Shown: in pieces, positions 8,156 through 18,169 of the stretch
Position numbering within the stretch: the first letter of the stretch is position 1
How the letters are laid out: each line of letters opens with the position of its first letter
From: Cardiobacteriaceae bacterium
GTDB taxonomy: Bacteria; Pseudomonadota; Gammaproteobacteria; Cardiobacteriales; Cardiobacteriaceae
Length of the DNA: 64,000 nucleotides
Assembly: GCA_030525785.1 (NCBI GenBank)
Contig: JAUNEA010000003.1
Span: 1-64,000 of the forward strand
Direction of reading: 5' to 3'
Position numbers and translations under genes: made by a program
Notes under the pieces: generated by a model
The model's input: the letters and a program-made list of their open reading frames with translations, nothing else
Told to the model about the DNA's origin: nothing
Database searches by the model: none

Positions 8156-8734
8156 ATGGCGCATTATTTTGGATTATTGTTCGCCACCGTATTGGTGAAC
8201 AATTTTGTATTAACCCAATTTTTGGGTTTATGCCCTTTTATGGGCGTTTCGCGCAAATGGGAAAGCGCAGTGGGCATGGGATTGGCAACGGCATTTGTGC
8301 TCACTATTGCCTCCATCAGCGCTTACACTTTGGAGCGTTATTTATTGGTTCCTTATGGGATTGAGTATTTACGAACCATCGTGTTTATTGTTGCTATTGC
8401 GGTGGTTGTCGGCTTAACAGAACTCTTCCTTGCCAAACAATCGCCTTTGTTACACAAGCTATTAGGTGTTTATTTACCGTTGATTACCACCAATTGCGCT
8501 GTGCTGGGCGTGGCACTGCTCAATGCTAAAAAGCAACATAGCCTGCTAGAAAGCGCTTTGTATGGCTTTGGTGCGGCAGGGGGATTTTCTATGGTGCTGG
8601 TTATTTTCGCAGGCTTACGCGAACGATTAGATGCAGCCGATGTGCCACAAGCCTTTCGCGGTGCGCCAATTGCTTTAATCACAGCAGGTATTTTGGCTTT
8701 AAGTTTTATGGGGTTTAGCGGATGGGTATCCTAA
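8156..8734 (+). CDS. rsxA: Rsx/Rnf electron transport complex subunit A
   Basis: RsxA (RnfA) is an integral-membrane subunit of the ion-translocating ferredoxin:NAD oxidoreductase, or of the SoxR-reducing complex. The 192-aa protein with six helices aligns throughout with E. coli Rsx[33 protein letters not shown] and [12 protein letters not shown] are diagnostic, and the conserved Cys residues that bind a buried [2Fe-2S] cluster are kept. It is first in the order A-B-C-D-G-E and overlaps rsxB by 13 bp. Confidence 0.97.
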   Translation: MAHYFGLLFATVLVNNFVLTQFLGLCPFMGVSRKWESAVGMGLATAFVLTIASISAYTLERYLLVPYGIEYLRTIVFIVAIAVVVGLTELFLAKQSPLLHKLLGVYLPLITTNCAVLGVALLNAKKQHSLLESALYGFGAAGGFSMVLVIFAGLRERLDAADVPQAFRGAPIALITAGILALSFMGFSGWVS

Positions 8735-9267
8735 GCGCTTTAGTCATTTTGCTGATTTTAGCAGCCATCTGTGGCATGTTACTGGGCTTTTTTGCGCAAA
8801 AATTCAAGGTGGAACAAAATCCAATTGCCGAACAAATCGATGCCATTCTGCCCCAAACCCAATGCGGACAATGCAATTTTCCTGGCTGTAAGCCCTATGC
8901 TCAAGCCATTGCAGACGGCAAAGCAGATATCAACCAATGCCCACCTGGTGGACAAGAAGGGGTCGATAAAATCGCTGAGATTCTCGGTGTAGAAACCAAA
9001 CCTCTCAACGCCGAACACGGTGAAGAATCTGAAGCTGAGGTTGCCTTTATTATTGAAGACTGGTGCATAGGCTGCACCAAATGTATCCAAGCTTGCCCTG
9101 TCGATGCCATCATTGGCGCGAATAAACGCATGCACACCATCATCTCTGATGAGTGTACAGGTTGCCGTTTGTGTGTTGAACCCTGCCCTGTTGATTGCAT
9201 CATCATGAAGCCACGCGAACAAGCATGGCAATGGGACAAACCCCAACCACCCAATTTAAAACCATGA
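8722..9267 (+). CDS. rsxB: Rsx/Rnf electron transport complex subunit B
   Basis: RsxB is a membrane-anchored iron-sulfur protein. Residues 1-25 form the N-terminal anchor. [13 protein letters not shown] is the first cluster site. Two ferredoxin motifs, [12 protein letters not shown] and [12 protein letters not shown], hold [4Fe-4S] clusters. At 181 aa it is close to the usual length. It passes electrons between RsxC and the membrane subunits. The stop overlaps the rsxC start (ATGA at 9264-9267). Confidence 0.97.
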   Translation: MGILSALVILLILAAICGMLLGFFAQKFKVEQNPIAEQIDAILPQTQCGQCNFPGCKPYAQAIADGKADINQCPPGGQEGVDKIAEILGVETKPLNAEHGEESEAEVAFIIEDWCIGCTKCIQACPVDAIIGANKRMHTIISDECTGCRLCVEPCPVDCIIMKPREQAWQWDKPQPPNLKP

Positions 9268-11252
9268 ATATAAGAAACTTTATCCAAAATCTTCTTGCCC
9301 CAAAGCCGAAAGCCCCACGCTTTCATGGCGGTAAACATATCCCTAGCCACAAAGCGCTTTCCTCCGAGAAGCCTAGCCAAGAAATGCCCTTAATACCTTG
9401 TTACTATTTAAGTTTACAAGCAAGAGATGGCGAATTGTTTTTGGCGCAAGTGAAGGTTGGCGAACGGGTTAAACGTGGGCAAGTATTGCTGCGCCCAAGC
9501 AACCAAAGAGACGCACCCGTTCATGCCCCCACTTCAGGCATCATTACCGCTATCACCCTCCACCCCAATATGCATGAAAGTAACCAAAGCGCTTTGCATT
9601 TGGTGCTGGAATCTGATGGCTTAGATGAATCGTTGCCTCCTCAAAGCGCTTTGGATTATGAACAGGAATCGCGCGAGGTATTGCTGGAGCGCGTTTGGGA
9701 AGCTGGGATTGTCGGCATGGGGGGCGCAGGCTTTCCCAGTGCGCGGAAGCTGAATGCACAGGCAAAAACGCTGGTGGTCAATGCCGCAGAATGCGAGCCT
9801 TATATCACTTGTGATGATGTGCAAATCCAAGAACACGCCCCTGAAATCATCAAAGGCGCACAAATCGCTGCCCATATTACAGGCGCAGAACGCATCATTT
9901 TCGGCATTGAAGACGATAAGCCTCTTGCTATCAAAGCCTTACAAAGCGCTTTGACCCAAGTTTCCGATACTCGCCTCTCGCTGCAAGTTATTCCTACCGT
10001 CTATCCTTCTGGTAATACACGCCAACTGTTCGAGCTGTTGCTGGATATCCGCGTTCCCGCCAATCATCATGCCACCGATTACGGCTTAATCTGCCACAAC
10101 ACCGCCACCCTCAAAGCGCTTTACGATGCCATCATTTTGGGCTTGCCTCTGACAGAGCGTTACACTGCCGTCACAGGCGAAGGCGTGCATAATCCTTGCG
10201 TGGTTCGCGCACGCATTGGCACGCCCTTAAGCGCTTTGGCACAAGCAGCAGATGGCATAAAGCCCAATAGCCGTACCATCATTGGCGGCCCGATGATGGG
10301 CTATGAATTGCAGAATTTAAACGCAGGCTTACAAAAAACAGGCAACTGCTTATTAGCTCTACCACAAACGCCCGAAGCAGACGAAAGCCCATGCATTCGT
10401 TGTGCAGAATGTGCGGAGCATTGCCCAATGGAATTATTACCGCAGCAGTTACTTTGGTACAGTCGCTCTGATGACCACAAGCATTTGGAAGAGTATCGCT
10501 TGTTTGACTGTATTGAGTGCGGTTTGTGCGCAGCAGTTTGTCCGTCCAATATTCCTTTAGTGCAACACTATCGCCACAGCAAAGCCAATATTCGTCAAGC
10601 CAAACAAAAGCTTGAGGCAGCGCAACATGCCAAAAAACGCCACGAAGCACGGCTTGAACGATTAGAACGTGAGCGGATTGAGCGTGAGGCAAAAATGGCA
10701 GCTCGTGAGGCAGGCTTGTTACAATCTCCACCACCGCCTACGCCAGTTGTTGTGCGTCCACAAAGCGCTTTGCCCACTGCTGAAATGGCATCGCCCTCTA
10801 TGGCTCCTAGCTTATCTGCCGCCCAACCGCCCACATTTGACCCAACCCAAAGCCACAGCGCCAGCGATGCCCAAATGCAGGCTATTGCCGCTGCCAAAGC
10901 TCGTGCTGCTGAACGCGCTGCTGCTCGCAAAGCCAAAACCAGCGATGCTAACCAAAGCGCTTTGCCGTCTACAGAAGTCGTCAGTGCTGAAATTGCCCCA
11001 ACCGAACCTGCCCCAACTGAAGACAAACTCGCCGCTGCCAAAGCTCGTGCTGCTGAACGCGCCGCTGCTCGCAAAGCCAAAGCCAACGATAGCCACCAAA
11101 GCGCTTTGCCGTCTGCAGAAGTCGTCAGTGCTGAAATTGCTCCAACCGAACCTGCTCCAACTGAAGACAAACTCGCCGCTGCCAAAGCTCGTGCTGCTGA
11201 ACGCGCCGCCGCTCGCAAAGCCAAAACCAATAACCCTACGGAATCCTCATGA
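9264..11252 (+). CDS. rsxC: Rsx/Rnf electron transport complex subunit C
   Basis: RsxC is the peripheral NADH/FMN-binding subunit. A barrel-sandwich domain occupies residues 30-120, the NADH dehydrogenase 51-kDa-like domain ([13 protein letters not shown]) lies near residues 145-330, and two [4Fe-4S] ferredoxin motifs are [12 protein letters not shown] (from residue 377) and [12 protein letters not shown] (from residue 416). After residue 440 comes an alanine- and arginine-rich coiled-coil tail with tandem 48-residue repeats, as is usual for gammaproteobacterial RsxC. I chose the ATG at 9264 for the four-base overlap with rsxB; a longer upstream frame exists but runs inside rsxB. The gene holds at least nine copies of the palindrome. 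Confidence 0.96.
   Translation: MNIRNFIQNLLAPKPKAPRFHGGKHIPSHKALSSEKPSQEMPLIPCYYLSLQARDGELFLAQVKVGERVKRGQVLLRPSNQRDAPVHAPTSGIITAITLHPNMHESNQSALHLVLESDGLDESLPPQSALDYEQESREVLLERVWEAGIVGMGGAGFPSARKLNAQAKTLVVNAAECEPYITCDDVQIQEHAPEIIKGAQIAAHITGAERIIFGIEDDKPLAIKALQSALTQVSDTRLSLQVIPTVYPSGNTRQLFELLLDIRVPANHHATDYGLICHNTATLKALYDAIILGLPLTERYTAVTGEGVHNPCVVRARIGTPLSALAQAADGIKPNSRTIIGGPMMGYELQNLNAGLQKTGNCLLALPQTPEADESPCIRCAECAEHCPMELLPQQLLWYSRSDDHKHLEEYRLFDCIECGLCAAVCPSNIPLVQHYRHSKANIRQAKQKLEAAQHAKKRHEARLERLERERIEREAKMAAREAGLLQSPPPPTPVVVRPQSALPTAEMASPSMAPSLSAAQPPTFDPTQSHSASDAQMQAIAAAKARAAERAAARKAKTSDANQSALPSTEVVSAEIAPTEPAPTEDKLAAAKARAAERAAARKAKANDSHQSALPSAEVVSAEIAPTEPAPTEDKLAAAKARAAERAAARKAKTNNPTESS
10887..11230 (+). 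repeat. 144-bp tandem repeat in the rsxC tail
   Basis: Two full units and a partial third begin at 10887, 11031 and 11175, spaced exactly 144 bp (48 codons). Each begins [17 protein letters not shown] in protein and each full unit carries one copy of the palindrome. Near-identical DNA implies recent duplication, and copy number could vary between strains. Confidence 0.9.
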
Positions 11253-12175
11253 AGACGTTCAAACCCTCTCTTAAAAGCTCACCATTTTTCCATCAAGCCC
11301 CCAGTTTGCCCGCCTTGATGTGGCAGGTTTGTGCGGCACTTAGCTTGGGGATTTTCGTCAAGGCTTTGTTTTTTGGCTGGATTATCGTGGGCAATCTGTT
11401 GGTGGCAGCAAGCGTGGCTATCGGTGTCGAAGCGCTTTGGTTGGCGCTACGAAAGCTGCCACTCAAGCCTGCTCTCGACGGCAGCGCCACACTCACTGCT
11501 CTTCTTTTGACGCTCTCTCTGCCTACCCATGCGCCGTTATGGTTGGTTATAGTGGCCGTATGGGTGGCGATTTGGCTTGGGAAGCAGCTATACGGTGGCT
11601 TAGGCATGAATCCATTCAACCCTGCCATGTTAAGCTTCGCCTTGTGCTTGGTCAGTTTTCCAGTGTTAATGAGTAGCCAGCAAAGCGCTTTGCTCGATGG
11701 CACCACAGGCGCAACATTGCTCGATGCCTCGCGCCAATTACGCACCCAATCCCTCCCACTCAACACCCAAGCATTCCCACTCCTGCCTACTCTTTGCCAG
11801 AATCTCGCGTGGCTTTTGGGCTGGGCTTGGTTGGTTAAAAAGCGCTTTGTGGATAGCCGAATCACCATCGCTATGCTACTAAGCGCTTTGCTCGTTTCCA
11901 CTCTATTTTGGCTTTACGATTCCTCGCGCTATCTCAACCCCTTCCATCAGCTGCTTTATGGCGCTCTCATTTTCGGCGCGTGCTTCATCGCAACTGACCC
12001 CACTACCGCAGCAACCACCAAGCGAGGTCGCTATTTGTATGGCGCTCTCATCGGCGCATTGGTGATTGGCATTCGTAATCTGGGACAATATCCTGATGGC
12101 GTGGCATTTGCTGTGCTGTTTGGCAATGCCTTAGCGCCTATCATAGACCCTCTTACTCGCCCTCAATATCGTTGA
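11249..12175 (+). CDS. rsxD: Rsx/Rnf electron transport complex subunit D
   Basis: RsxD is a multi-helix membrane subunit with covalently bound FMN. The 308-aa protein carries the family segments GGLGMNPFNPAMLSFA, and the flavinylation-type region DGTTGATLL near residue 148 (Ser/Thr-Gly-Ala-Thr). FIATDPTTAATTKRGR near residue 250 is also typical. It is slightly shorter than E. coli RsxD (352 aa). It starts inside the rsxC stop (ATGA). Confidence 0.96.
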   Translation: MKTFKPSLKSSPFFHQAPSLPALMWQVCAALSLGIFVKALFFGWIIVGNLLVAASVAIGVEALWLALRKLPLKPALDGSATLTALLLTLSLPTHAPLWLVIVAVWVAIWLGKQLYGGLGMNPFNPAMLSFALCLVSFPVLMSSQQSALLDGTTGATLLDASRQLRTQSLPLNTQAFPLLPTLCQNLAWLLGWAWLVKKRFVDSRITIAMLLSALLVSTLFWLYDSSRYLNPFHQLLYGALIFGACFIATDPTTAATTKRGRYLYGALIGALVIGIRNLGQYPDGVAFAVLFGNALAPIIDPLTRPQYR

Positions 12176-12182
12176 CATCGTT

Positions 12183-12779
12183 ATGAAAACCAACCTACTC
12201 CTCACGCTAAAAGCTGCCAAACGATTGAGTTTATTTGCGTTGGTAATGCTGAGCTTGTGCAGCCTGCTGTTTATCTCTCTCAAAGAACGTATCGCAGCCC
12301 AACGTCAAAGCACTTTGCTCGCCCAATTCCTGACCATCACACCCCATGTGATGCTCGATGAATCTTTCCTCAATGGCGCTCAAGAAATTGAATTGCCAAG
12401 CCTAAAAGCCATTCATTACCACGCGCCAAGTGGAGAGCATTATTTGGTTTCCAGCACCATGCAAGGCTATTCAGGCGAGATTCGTATGATGGTGGCGCTA
12501 AATGAGGATAAAACCACTATTCTTGGCGTGCGCGTCCTTGAACATAAAGAAACACCTGGTTTAGGCGATAAAATCGATCCGCGCATCAGCGATTGGATTT
12601 TCAGCTTTAACGGCGCAACCCTCAACAATAAGCGCTTTGACGTTAAAAAAGATGGCGGCGATTTTGATGCTTTCACAGGCGCAACCATCACACCACGCGC
12701 CATTGTTCGCCATGTTGGTACTATCTTACGCGAGTTCCCCCAAAGCGCTTTGCCAAATCCCAAACAGGAGCAACCATGA
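12183..12779 (+). CDS. rsxG: Rsx/Rnf electron transport complex subunit G
   Basis: RsxG has one N-terminal membrane helix (about residues 15-36) and a periplasmic FMN-binding domain. The flavin attachment motif [12 protein letters not shown] (covalent FMN on Thr) is near residue 165. [11 protein letters not shown] is a typical family segment. At 198 aa it matches the family. It follows rsxD by 7 bp and overlaps rsxE by four bases. Confidence 0.96.
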   Translation: MKTNLLLTLKAAKRLSLFALVMLSLCSLLFISLKERIAAQRQSTLLAQFLTITPHVMLDESFLNGAQEIELPSLKAIHYHAPSGEHYLVSSTMQGYSGEIRMMVALNEDKTTILGVRVLEHKETPGLGDKIDPRISDWIFSFNGATLNNKRFDVKKDGGDFDAFTGATITPRAIVRHVGTILREFPQSALPNPKQEQP

Positions 12780-13414
12780 CCCCCGAACAACATAAACTTA
12801 TCAAACAAGGGCTATGGGATAACAATCCCGTGTTAGTGCAAATGCTCGGCTTATGCCCTTTGTTGGCTGTCTCGAACAATGTTATCAATGCGCTTGGCTT
12901 GGGGATTGCGACTATTTTTGTGATGGTGATGTCCAACGGCTTGGTTTCACTCACACGCATGTGGATTAGCAAAGAGATTCGTATTCCTGTTTTTGTGCTA
13001 CTGATTGCCAGCGCGGTGAGTATGGTAGAGATGCTGATGCAAGCGCTTTGGTTTGATTTGTATCAAAGTTTAGGGATTTACTTGGCGCTGATTGTCACCA
13101 ATTGCGTGATTATCGCCCGTGCGGAAAGCTATGCCGTTAAAAATCCCTTGCCACTTGCCTTACTTGATGGCTTGATGATGGGCATAGGCTTCACACTGGG
13201 ATTGCTTGTGTTAGGCGCCATGCGCGAAATACTGGCGCATGGCACGCTCCTCTCAGGCGCATCACAATTGTTTGGTAAAGGGGTTGATTTGACTATTCAC
13301 ATCAACCAATGGCAACATCGACCACTGATTATTGCCATGCCAACAGGAGCCTTTATCTGCTACGGCTTGTTAATGGCAGCCTTTCAGAGCTACCACCAAT
13401 GGCGCAAACGCTAA
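12776..13414 (+). CDS. rsxE: Rsx/Rnf electron transport complex subunit E
   Basis: RsxE is the membrane subunit homologous to Rsx[24 protein letters not shown] at the N-terminus and [13 protein letters not shown] around residue 108 are diagnostic. The 212-aa protein has six predicted helices. It closes the operon; no nth gene follows, unlike in E. coli. A copy of the palindrome lies just after the stop, but with no loop and no T run it is not a convincing terminator. Confidence 0.96.
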   Translation: MTPEQHKLIKQGLWDNNPVLVQMLGLCPLLAVSNNVINALGLGIATIFVMVMSNGLVSLTRMWISKEIRIPVFVLLIASAVSMVEMLMQALWFDLYQSLGIYLALIVTNCVIIARAESYAVKNPLPLALLDGLMMGIGFTLGLLVLGAMREILAHGTLLSGASQLFGKGVDLTIHINQWQHRPLIIAMPTGAFICYGLLMAAFQSYHQWRKR

Positions 13415-13455
13415 ACGCTATAAAGCGCTTTAAATAACAAGCTAACCCTCACCGA

Positions 13456-14196
13456 CTAACGGCGTAAACTTTGTAAAAATCTTTGGGTGCGTTCGTGTTG
13501 GGGATTGTTCAAAAGCGCTTGGGGATTGCCCTGTTCTACGATTAATCCGCCGTCCATCACAATCACATTATCGGCAACTTCCAAAGCGAATTTGATTTCG
13601 TGGGTGACGACAATCATTGTCCAACCTTCGCTGGCAAGGGTTTTCATGGTATTTAAAACTTCTTGCACCAATTCGGGGTCAAGGGCGGAGGTGGGTTCAT
13701 CAAATAATAATAAATCGGGTTGCAACGCCAATGCCCGAGCAATGCCAATTCTTTGTTGCTGACCGCCCGATAATTGATAAGGATACAAATCGGCTTTATC
13801 CGCCAAACCCACTTTTTCCAATAACAAAAGCGCTTCTTTTTTGGCTTGTTCTTTGGGCTTTTTTTGCACCACAATGGGCGCTTCCATAATGTTTTCCAAA
13901 GCGCTTTTGTGCTGAAACAAATTGTATTGCTGAAAAACCATGCCCGATTTGCGGCGCAATTGGAGGATTTTATCCTTGCTGACTTTCTGTCCGAAATCAA
14001 TTGTTAAACCATCGTCAAATTGAATGGTGCCTTGTTCGGGCTGTTCTAAAACATTTAAACAACGGAGAAAAGTGGTTTTTCCCGAACCCGATGCGCCCAG
14101 AATAACCGTCACACTGCCTTTTTGAATGGATAAATCAATCCCTCTTAAAATCACATTAGACCCAAAGGATTTATGAATATTGTGAATTTGAATCAT
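13456..14196 (-). CDS. Polar amino-acid ABC transporter ATPase
   Basis: This 246-aa nucleotide-binding protein powers an importer of the polar amino-acid class. Walker A (GASGSGKTTFLR, about residue 33), the Q-loop, the signature LSGGQQQRIGIARAL (about 140) and Walker B with switch (LLLFDEPTSALDPE) are intact. It ends a five-gene run: three binding proteins, the permease, then this gene 6 bp downstream. The closest known relatives by sequence style are cystine or glutamine importers (TcyC, GlnQ). Confidence 0.93.
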   Translation of the reverse strand: MIQIHNIHKSFGSNVILRGIDLSIQKGSVTVILGASGSGKTTFLRCLNVLEQPEQGTIQFDDGLTIDFGQKVSKDKILQLRRKSGMVFQQYNLFQHKSALENIMEAPIVVQKKPKEQAKKEALLLLEKVGLADKADLYPYQLSGGQQQRIGIARALALQPDLLLFDEPTSALDPELVQEVLNTMKTLASEGWTMIVVTHEIKFALEVADNVIVMDGGLIVEQGNPQALLNNPQHERTQRFLQSLRR

Positions 14197-14202
14197 CGTA
14201 AA

Positions 14203-14919
14203 TTACCTTGCCACCGATTGCGAAAAACGCTTTTCCAATTTTTCCTGCCATTGATACAAAACATAGCAAATACACCAATATAAAATCGCACATTCAATAT
14301 AAACGGGCAAGAAATCATAGCTCCGATTGGCGATTTGGGCGGCGGTACGAAACATTTCGGTAATGGTCACTTGCGAAGCCAATGCCGTTTCTTTCATCAA
14401 ACCAATAAAGGTATTGCTTAAAGGCGGAATCGCCACTTTAAAGGCTTGGGGCAGAATAATGCGGTAAAAGTTTTGACTATAGGTCATGCCAATAGAAAAC
14501 CCTGCTTCCCATTGTCCTTTGGGAACGGAAAGAATACTCGCCCGAATGGTTTCCGCCGCATAAGCGCCCACATTTAAAGAAAAGCCAGTAATAGCGGTTG
14601 GCACGGGGTCTAATTTAATATCCATTGCGGGCAGAGCATAAAATATAATCATTAATTGCACCAATAAAGGCGTGCCACGAATAATAGACGTATAAATGCC
14701 AAAAAACTTGAGCAATATTTTATGAAAAACATTTTGCACAGGCATGACCCGAGCAATGGCCACCATTAATGCAATCAATATTCCACAAATAAAAGAAGCT
14801 ATTGCCAATGGAATGGTATAAATCACGCCTGCTTTGACCATCGGCCAAAAGGCATCAATCACCAGCTTGGCACGGGCTTCGTCCATATACGGCAAAGCGC
14901 TTAATAATTCTTGAATCAT
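14203..14919 (-). CDS. Polar amino-acid ABC transporter permease
   Basis: This 238-aa membrane protein has about five helices and the family coupling-loop motif EAGFSIGMTYSQNFYRIILPQA near residues 140-160. IIRGTPLLVQLMIIFYALP is the usual His/Glu/Gln/Arg/opine-type permease signature. TcyB and TcyL (cystine) are the best resemblance. It is the only permease for three upstream binding proteins and probably forms a homodimer. Confidence 0.92.
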   Translation of the reverse strand: MIQELLSALPYMDEARAKLVIDAFWPMVKAGVIYTIPLAIASFICGILIALMVAIARVMPVQNVFHKILLKFFGIYTSIIRGTPLLVQLMIIFYALPAMDIKLDPVPTAITGFSLNVGAYAAETIRASILSVPKGQWEAGFSIGMTYSQNFYRIILPQAFKVAIPPLSNTFIGLMKETALASQVTITEMFRTAAQIANRSYDFLPVYIECAILYWCICYVLYQWQEKLEKRFSQSVAR

Positions 14920-15033
14920 TTAAAATCCTAACATAGAGGCTAACAAAAGCCATTAGTGTATTGAATCGGCTCAGCATAAAGCAAGAAAGCTGGACGTATT
15001 TGCCCAGCTTACGGATTGGCTTTGCAAAGCGCT

Positions 15034-15813
15034 TTATTGTTCAGGTTTGATGCTCACATCTTCGCCGAAAAATTGTTCGCCGAGTTTTTTCAAGGTGCCG
15101 TCTTCACGAAGCGCTTTGACCGCCTCATTGATTTTTGCCAACGCTTCATCGTTGTTTTTATTGACCGTTAAGCCAGCGCCTTTCCATTCAGAGGTTGGGG
15201 CTTTCCAAACCACTTTCAAGCCTGCATCGGGGTGTTTTTTCAAATAATCCAATAAGCCTAAAGAATTATTCAAGGTGAAATCTGCCCGACCTTGTTTAAT
15301 CAATTCAATCGCTTGTGCCATGCCATCAACGGGAATCACTTGCGCCCCTGCTTTTTCTGCCATTTCGCCATAATTAGAACTCAAGCCATTGGCGGCTTTT
15401 AAGCCTTTGAAATCTTCGATGGTTTTGATGCGCTCTTCATCTTGACGTGCCACTGCCCATGCACCAGACCAGTTATAAACCTCTGATTTATCAAAAGTTG
15501 CTTGACGCTCTGGTGTGGTCAAAGCCACTTGGTTGGCGACCATATCAAAGCGCTCCGCTTTTAAACCAGCGAGCATAGCGTCCCAAGCGGTTTCTTTAAA
15601 TTCTACGGTCACGCCTAATTTTTCCGCCACCGCACGGGTGACTTCCACATCATAGCCTGTTAATTTGCCTGATTCATCGTGATAGGTAAAAGGGGCATAG
15701 GTGCCTTCGGTGCCAACGGTAATGGTGCCTTTATTGTTGATTTTATCCAATAAAGATTCCGCATGGGCTTGAGCGAACAAAGCGCTTAATACCAATAGAC
15801 TTAATTTTTTCAT
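15034..15813 (-). CDS. Amino-acid ABC transporter binding protein 1
   Basis: This 259-aa periplasmic binding protein of the SBP_bac_3 family has a signal peptide (residues 1-18, cut after AHA). The ligand lobe begins ITVGTEGTYAPFTYHD, and the family segment YDVEVTRAVAEKLG follows. It is the binding protein nearest the permease in a run of three paralogues. The block DESGKLTGYDVEV is identical in all three. Cystine or another polar amino acid is the likely ligand. Confidence 0.92.
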   Translation of the reverse strand: MKKLSLLVLSALFAQAHAESLLDKINNKGTITVGTEGTYAPFTYHDESGKLTGYDVEVTRAVAEKLGVTVEFKETAWDAMLAGLKAERFDMVANQVALTTPERQATFDKSEVYNWSGAWAVARQDEERIKTIEDFKGLKAANGLSSNYGEMAEKAGAQVIPVDGMAQAIELIKQGRADFTLNNSLGLLDYLKKHPDAGLKVVWKAPTSEWKGAGLTVNKNNDEALAKINEAVKALREDGTLKKLGEQFFGEDVSIKPEQ

Positions 15814-15837
15814 TTTTATTCCTCGATTTTTCCTAAA

Positions 15838-16614
15838 TTAGGGTTTGACACTGATGTCCTGACCAAAAAAGCGCTTACCAATTTCAGCAATGGTGCCATT
15901 GGCTTGAAGCGCTTTGATGGCTTCATTGATTTTATCCAAAGTTTCTTGATTACCTTTGTAGGTAATGAGTCCTGACGGAATTAAATCTTCACTGGGGGAA
16001 GTCCAAACAATTTTCAAGACACTGTCGGGATTTTTTTGCTGATAATCCAATAATGCCAAACTGTCGTTAATGGTTAAATCCACTCGTTTTTGGGCAATTA
16101 ATTCAAAAGATTCTGCCATGCTGGTTACAGAAACCAATTCTGCCCCATTGTCTTCAGCGAAAATAGCATGATTGGCATTGGGTGTTTGGGAGGATTTTTT
16201 GCCTTTAATGTCTTTTAAATCTTTGATTTCATCATTGTCTTGATGCACCACAACCACCATGCCCGAATAGCTATAAGGCAAAGCACCATCAAAAATGGCT
16301 TTGCGTTCTTCGGTTTGTAAAGTCACCTGATTGGCGACAAAATCAAAGCGCTTTGCTTTTAAGCCTGATAACATCGAATCCCATTGGGTTTCTTTGAATT
16401 CAATTGGCACTTGTAAATAATCAAAAATCGCTCGGGTGACTTCCACATCATAGCCTGTTAATTTGCCCGATTCATCGTGATAATTAAACGGCGGATAGGC
16501 TCCATCGGTAGCAATAATAAGGGTTTCTTTATTTTTAAAACGACTGTTTAAATCACTTTCCGAAAAAGCGCTTTGGGAGAAAAATCCCAAAGCCAACATT
16601 AATAATTTTTTCAT
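15838..16614 (-). CDS. Amino-acid ABC transporter binding protein 2
   Basis: The second of three tandem paralogous binding proteins (258 aa). The signal peptide ends FFSQSAFS, where the palindrome supplies the residues. The mature part starts near LIIATDGAYPPFNYHD. Several ligand-pocket stretches differ from its neighbours (for example SSQTPNANHAIF in place of AANGLSSNYGEM), so it may bind a different amino acid and feed the same permease. Confidence 0.9.
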   Translation of the reverse strand: MKKLLMLALGFFSQSAFSESDLNSRFKNKETLIIATDGAYPPFNYHDESGKLTGYDVEVTRAIFDYLQVPIEFKETQWDSMLSGLKAKRFDFVANQVTLQTEERKAIFDGALPYSYSGMVVVVHQDNDEIKDLKDIKGKKSSQTPNANHAIFAEDNGAELVSVTSMAESFELIAQKRVDLTINDSLALLDYQQKNPDSVLKIVWTSPSEDLIPSGLITYKGNQETLDKINEAIKALQANGTIAEIGKRFFGQDISVKP

Positions 16615-16644
16615 CTCGCTCTATTCCTTTCTTTATCTGTGATT

Positions 16645-17376
16645 TTAAGGATTACTGATGTCTTTGCCAAAGAATTGTTCGCCGATTTTCTTTAACGTAC
16701 CATCGGCTTTTAAATCTTCAATGGCTTTGGAATATTTTTCCACGTCTTGACGGTCTTTTTGGAAGGTTAAACCCACAGGGGTTTTATTGCTGTCTGTCCA
16801 AACGATTTTAATGGGCGCTTTGGGATTGGCTTTTAAATAAGTCAAAACCGCCAATTCATCATTAAAGGTTAAATCAGCTCGTTTTTGTTCAATCAATAAA
16901 ACCGATTCTACCCAGCCTTCGTTGGGCAAAATCTCTGCCCCTGCGTTTTTCGCCCAATCGGCATGGCTACTGGTGATGGCTTGACCTGCTTTTTTGCCTT
17001 TTACATCTTCTAAACCTTTGATTTCATGGTTATCCTGATGAACCACCAAAGCCTCGCCTGAATAAGCATAGGGTGTGGTGGCGACAAATGAAGCCTTGCG
17101 CTCATCGCTGTTTAAAAACACCTGATTGGCGACCGCATCAAAACGTCCTGCTTTTAAGCCTGCCAAAATACTGTCCCAGTTGGTTTCGGCAAATTCAATT
17201 TCAATGCCCAATTTTTCCCCAACCGCACGAGCCACTTCCACATCGTAACCTGTTAATTTTCCTGATTCATCGTGGTAGCTGAACGGCGGATAGGTGCCTT
17301 CGGTGGCGATGGTGATTTTTTCAGCCTGTGCCAAAGCGGAAAAGGCGACTAAAGCACTTAAAAGAAGTTTTTTCAT
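16645..17376 (-). CDS. Amino-acid ABC transporter binding protein 3
   Basis: The first-transcribed of the three binding proteins (243 aa). I chose the ATG at 17376, which opens a clean signal peptide (MKKLLLSALVAFSALAQA); an open frame extends 48 codons further upstream but has no signal-like start. ITIATEGTYPPFSYHD and YDVEVARAVGEKLG mark the SBP_bac_3 fold. The promoter of the five-gene unit probably lies between 17377 and the divergent tpx gene. Confidence 0.9.
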   Translation of the reverse strand: MKKLLLSALVAFSALAQAEKITIATEGTYPPFSYHDESGKLTGYDVEVARAVGEKLGIEIEFAETNWDSILAGLKAGRFDAVANQVFLNSDERKASFVATTPYAYSGEALVVHQDNHEIKGLEDVKGKKAGQAITSSHADWAKNAGAEILPNEGWVESVLLIEQKRADLTFNDELAVLTYLKANPKAPIKIVWTDSNKTPVGLTFQKDRQDVEKYSKAIEDLKADGTLKKIGEQFFGKDISNP

Positions 17377-17609
17377 GATGATTTCCTTGTGAATGATGGG
17401 AATAAAGCGCATTGTAAAAATGAAGATGCGCACTGGGAAAGAATAAAAAGTTATAAAGCGCAAACCAAAATCTCCAATGCCCGTCACTGGAGAATCCTCA
17501 AAGATAGGGGTATCATGCAAAGCGCTTTGTGGGCTGATTGGGCGCTGGCTTTTTACCTTTCAACCCCAAAGCCCATTTTTCACAACAATCGGTAAACAAA
17601 AGGAATTTT

Positions 17610-18107
17610 ATGAGTCACATTACCATTGGTGGCAACCCCACTGCGCTCAACGGCAATTTTCCACAAAAAGGTCAAACCATCGCCTCGTTCACCCTCACCG
17701 CCGATGATTTAAGCGACAAAGCGCTTTCTGATTTTGCAGGCAAACGCAAAGTGTTAAACATCTTCCCCAGCATTGATACAGGCGTTTGCATGGCTTCGGT
17801 TCGTGAGTTTAACCAACGCGCGAGCAGCTTAGATAACACCGTTGTCTTATGCATTTCCGCAGATTTACCCTTTGCACAAAAGCGCTTTTGCGCCGCTGAA
17901 GGCTTAGAACAGGTGCTTACCCTTTCAACCTTCCGAAATCCTGCTTTCTTACGCGATTTAGGCGTTGAGATTGCAGAAGGCGGCTTGCGTGGCTTGTGCG
18001 CACGGGCGGTTGTAGTGCTTGATGAAGAGAATCGCGTATTGCACAGCGAATTGGTGGCTGAATTAAAATCAGAGCCTAATTATGAGGCTGCCGTTTCTGT
18101 GTTATAA
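17610..18107 (+). CDS. tpx: Thiol peroxidase
   Basis: Tpx is an atypical 2-Cys peroxiredoxin that reduces hydrogen and alkyl peroxides using thioredoxin. The 165-aa protein carries the peroxidatic site [15 protein letters not shown] (Cys near residue 60) and the resolving cysteine in [10 protein letters not shown]. The usual DTPVC is DTGVC here. The start at 17610 is preceded by AGGA at a suitable distance; a frame reaching 24 codons further is not supported. It is divergent from the ABC transporter unit and ends at the hairpin at 18121. Confidence 0.95.
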   Translation: MSHITIGGNPTALNGNFPQKGQTIASFTLTADDLSDKALSDFAGKRKVLNIFPSIDTGVCMASVREFNQRASSLDNTVVLCISADLPFAQKRFCAAEGLEQVLTLSTFRNPAFLRDLGVEIAEGGLRGLCARAVVVLDEENRVLHSELVAELKSEPNYEAAVSVL

Positions 18108-18120
18108 CGCCAGATACAAC

Positions 18121-18149
18121 AAAAAAGCGAGGTTTTCCCTCGCTTTTTG
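18121..18149. terminator. Bidirectional intrinsic terminator
   Basis: AAAAAGCGAGG and CCTCGCTTTTT form an 11-bp stem with a TTTTC loop. It separates the convergent tpx and holC genes and has T runs in both directions. Confidence 0.9.
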
Positions 18150-18169
18150 CTTCCAAGATGCAAAATGCC

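Noticed and set aside
10595..11230. 211-codon minus-strand frame opposite the rsxC tail
   Set aside because: It is a mirror of the repetitive alanine-rich rsxC tail and lies wholly inside a well-supported gene.
13415..13455. Palindrome copies after stop codons acting as intrinsic terminators
   Set aside because: The palindrome has no loop and usually no T run, while real stem-loop terminators are seen separately at several genes.
17377..17520. Extended N-terminus of the third binding protein up to 17520
   Set aside because: The extra 48 codons lack a ribosome site and would hide the clear signal peptide at 17376.
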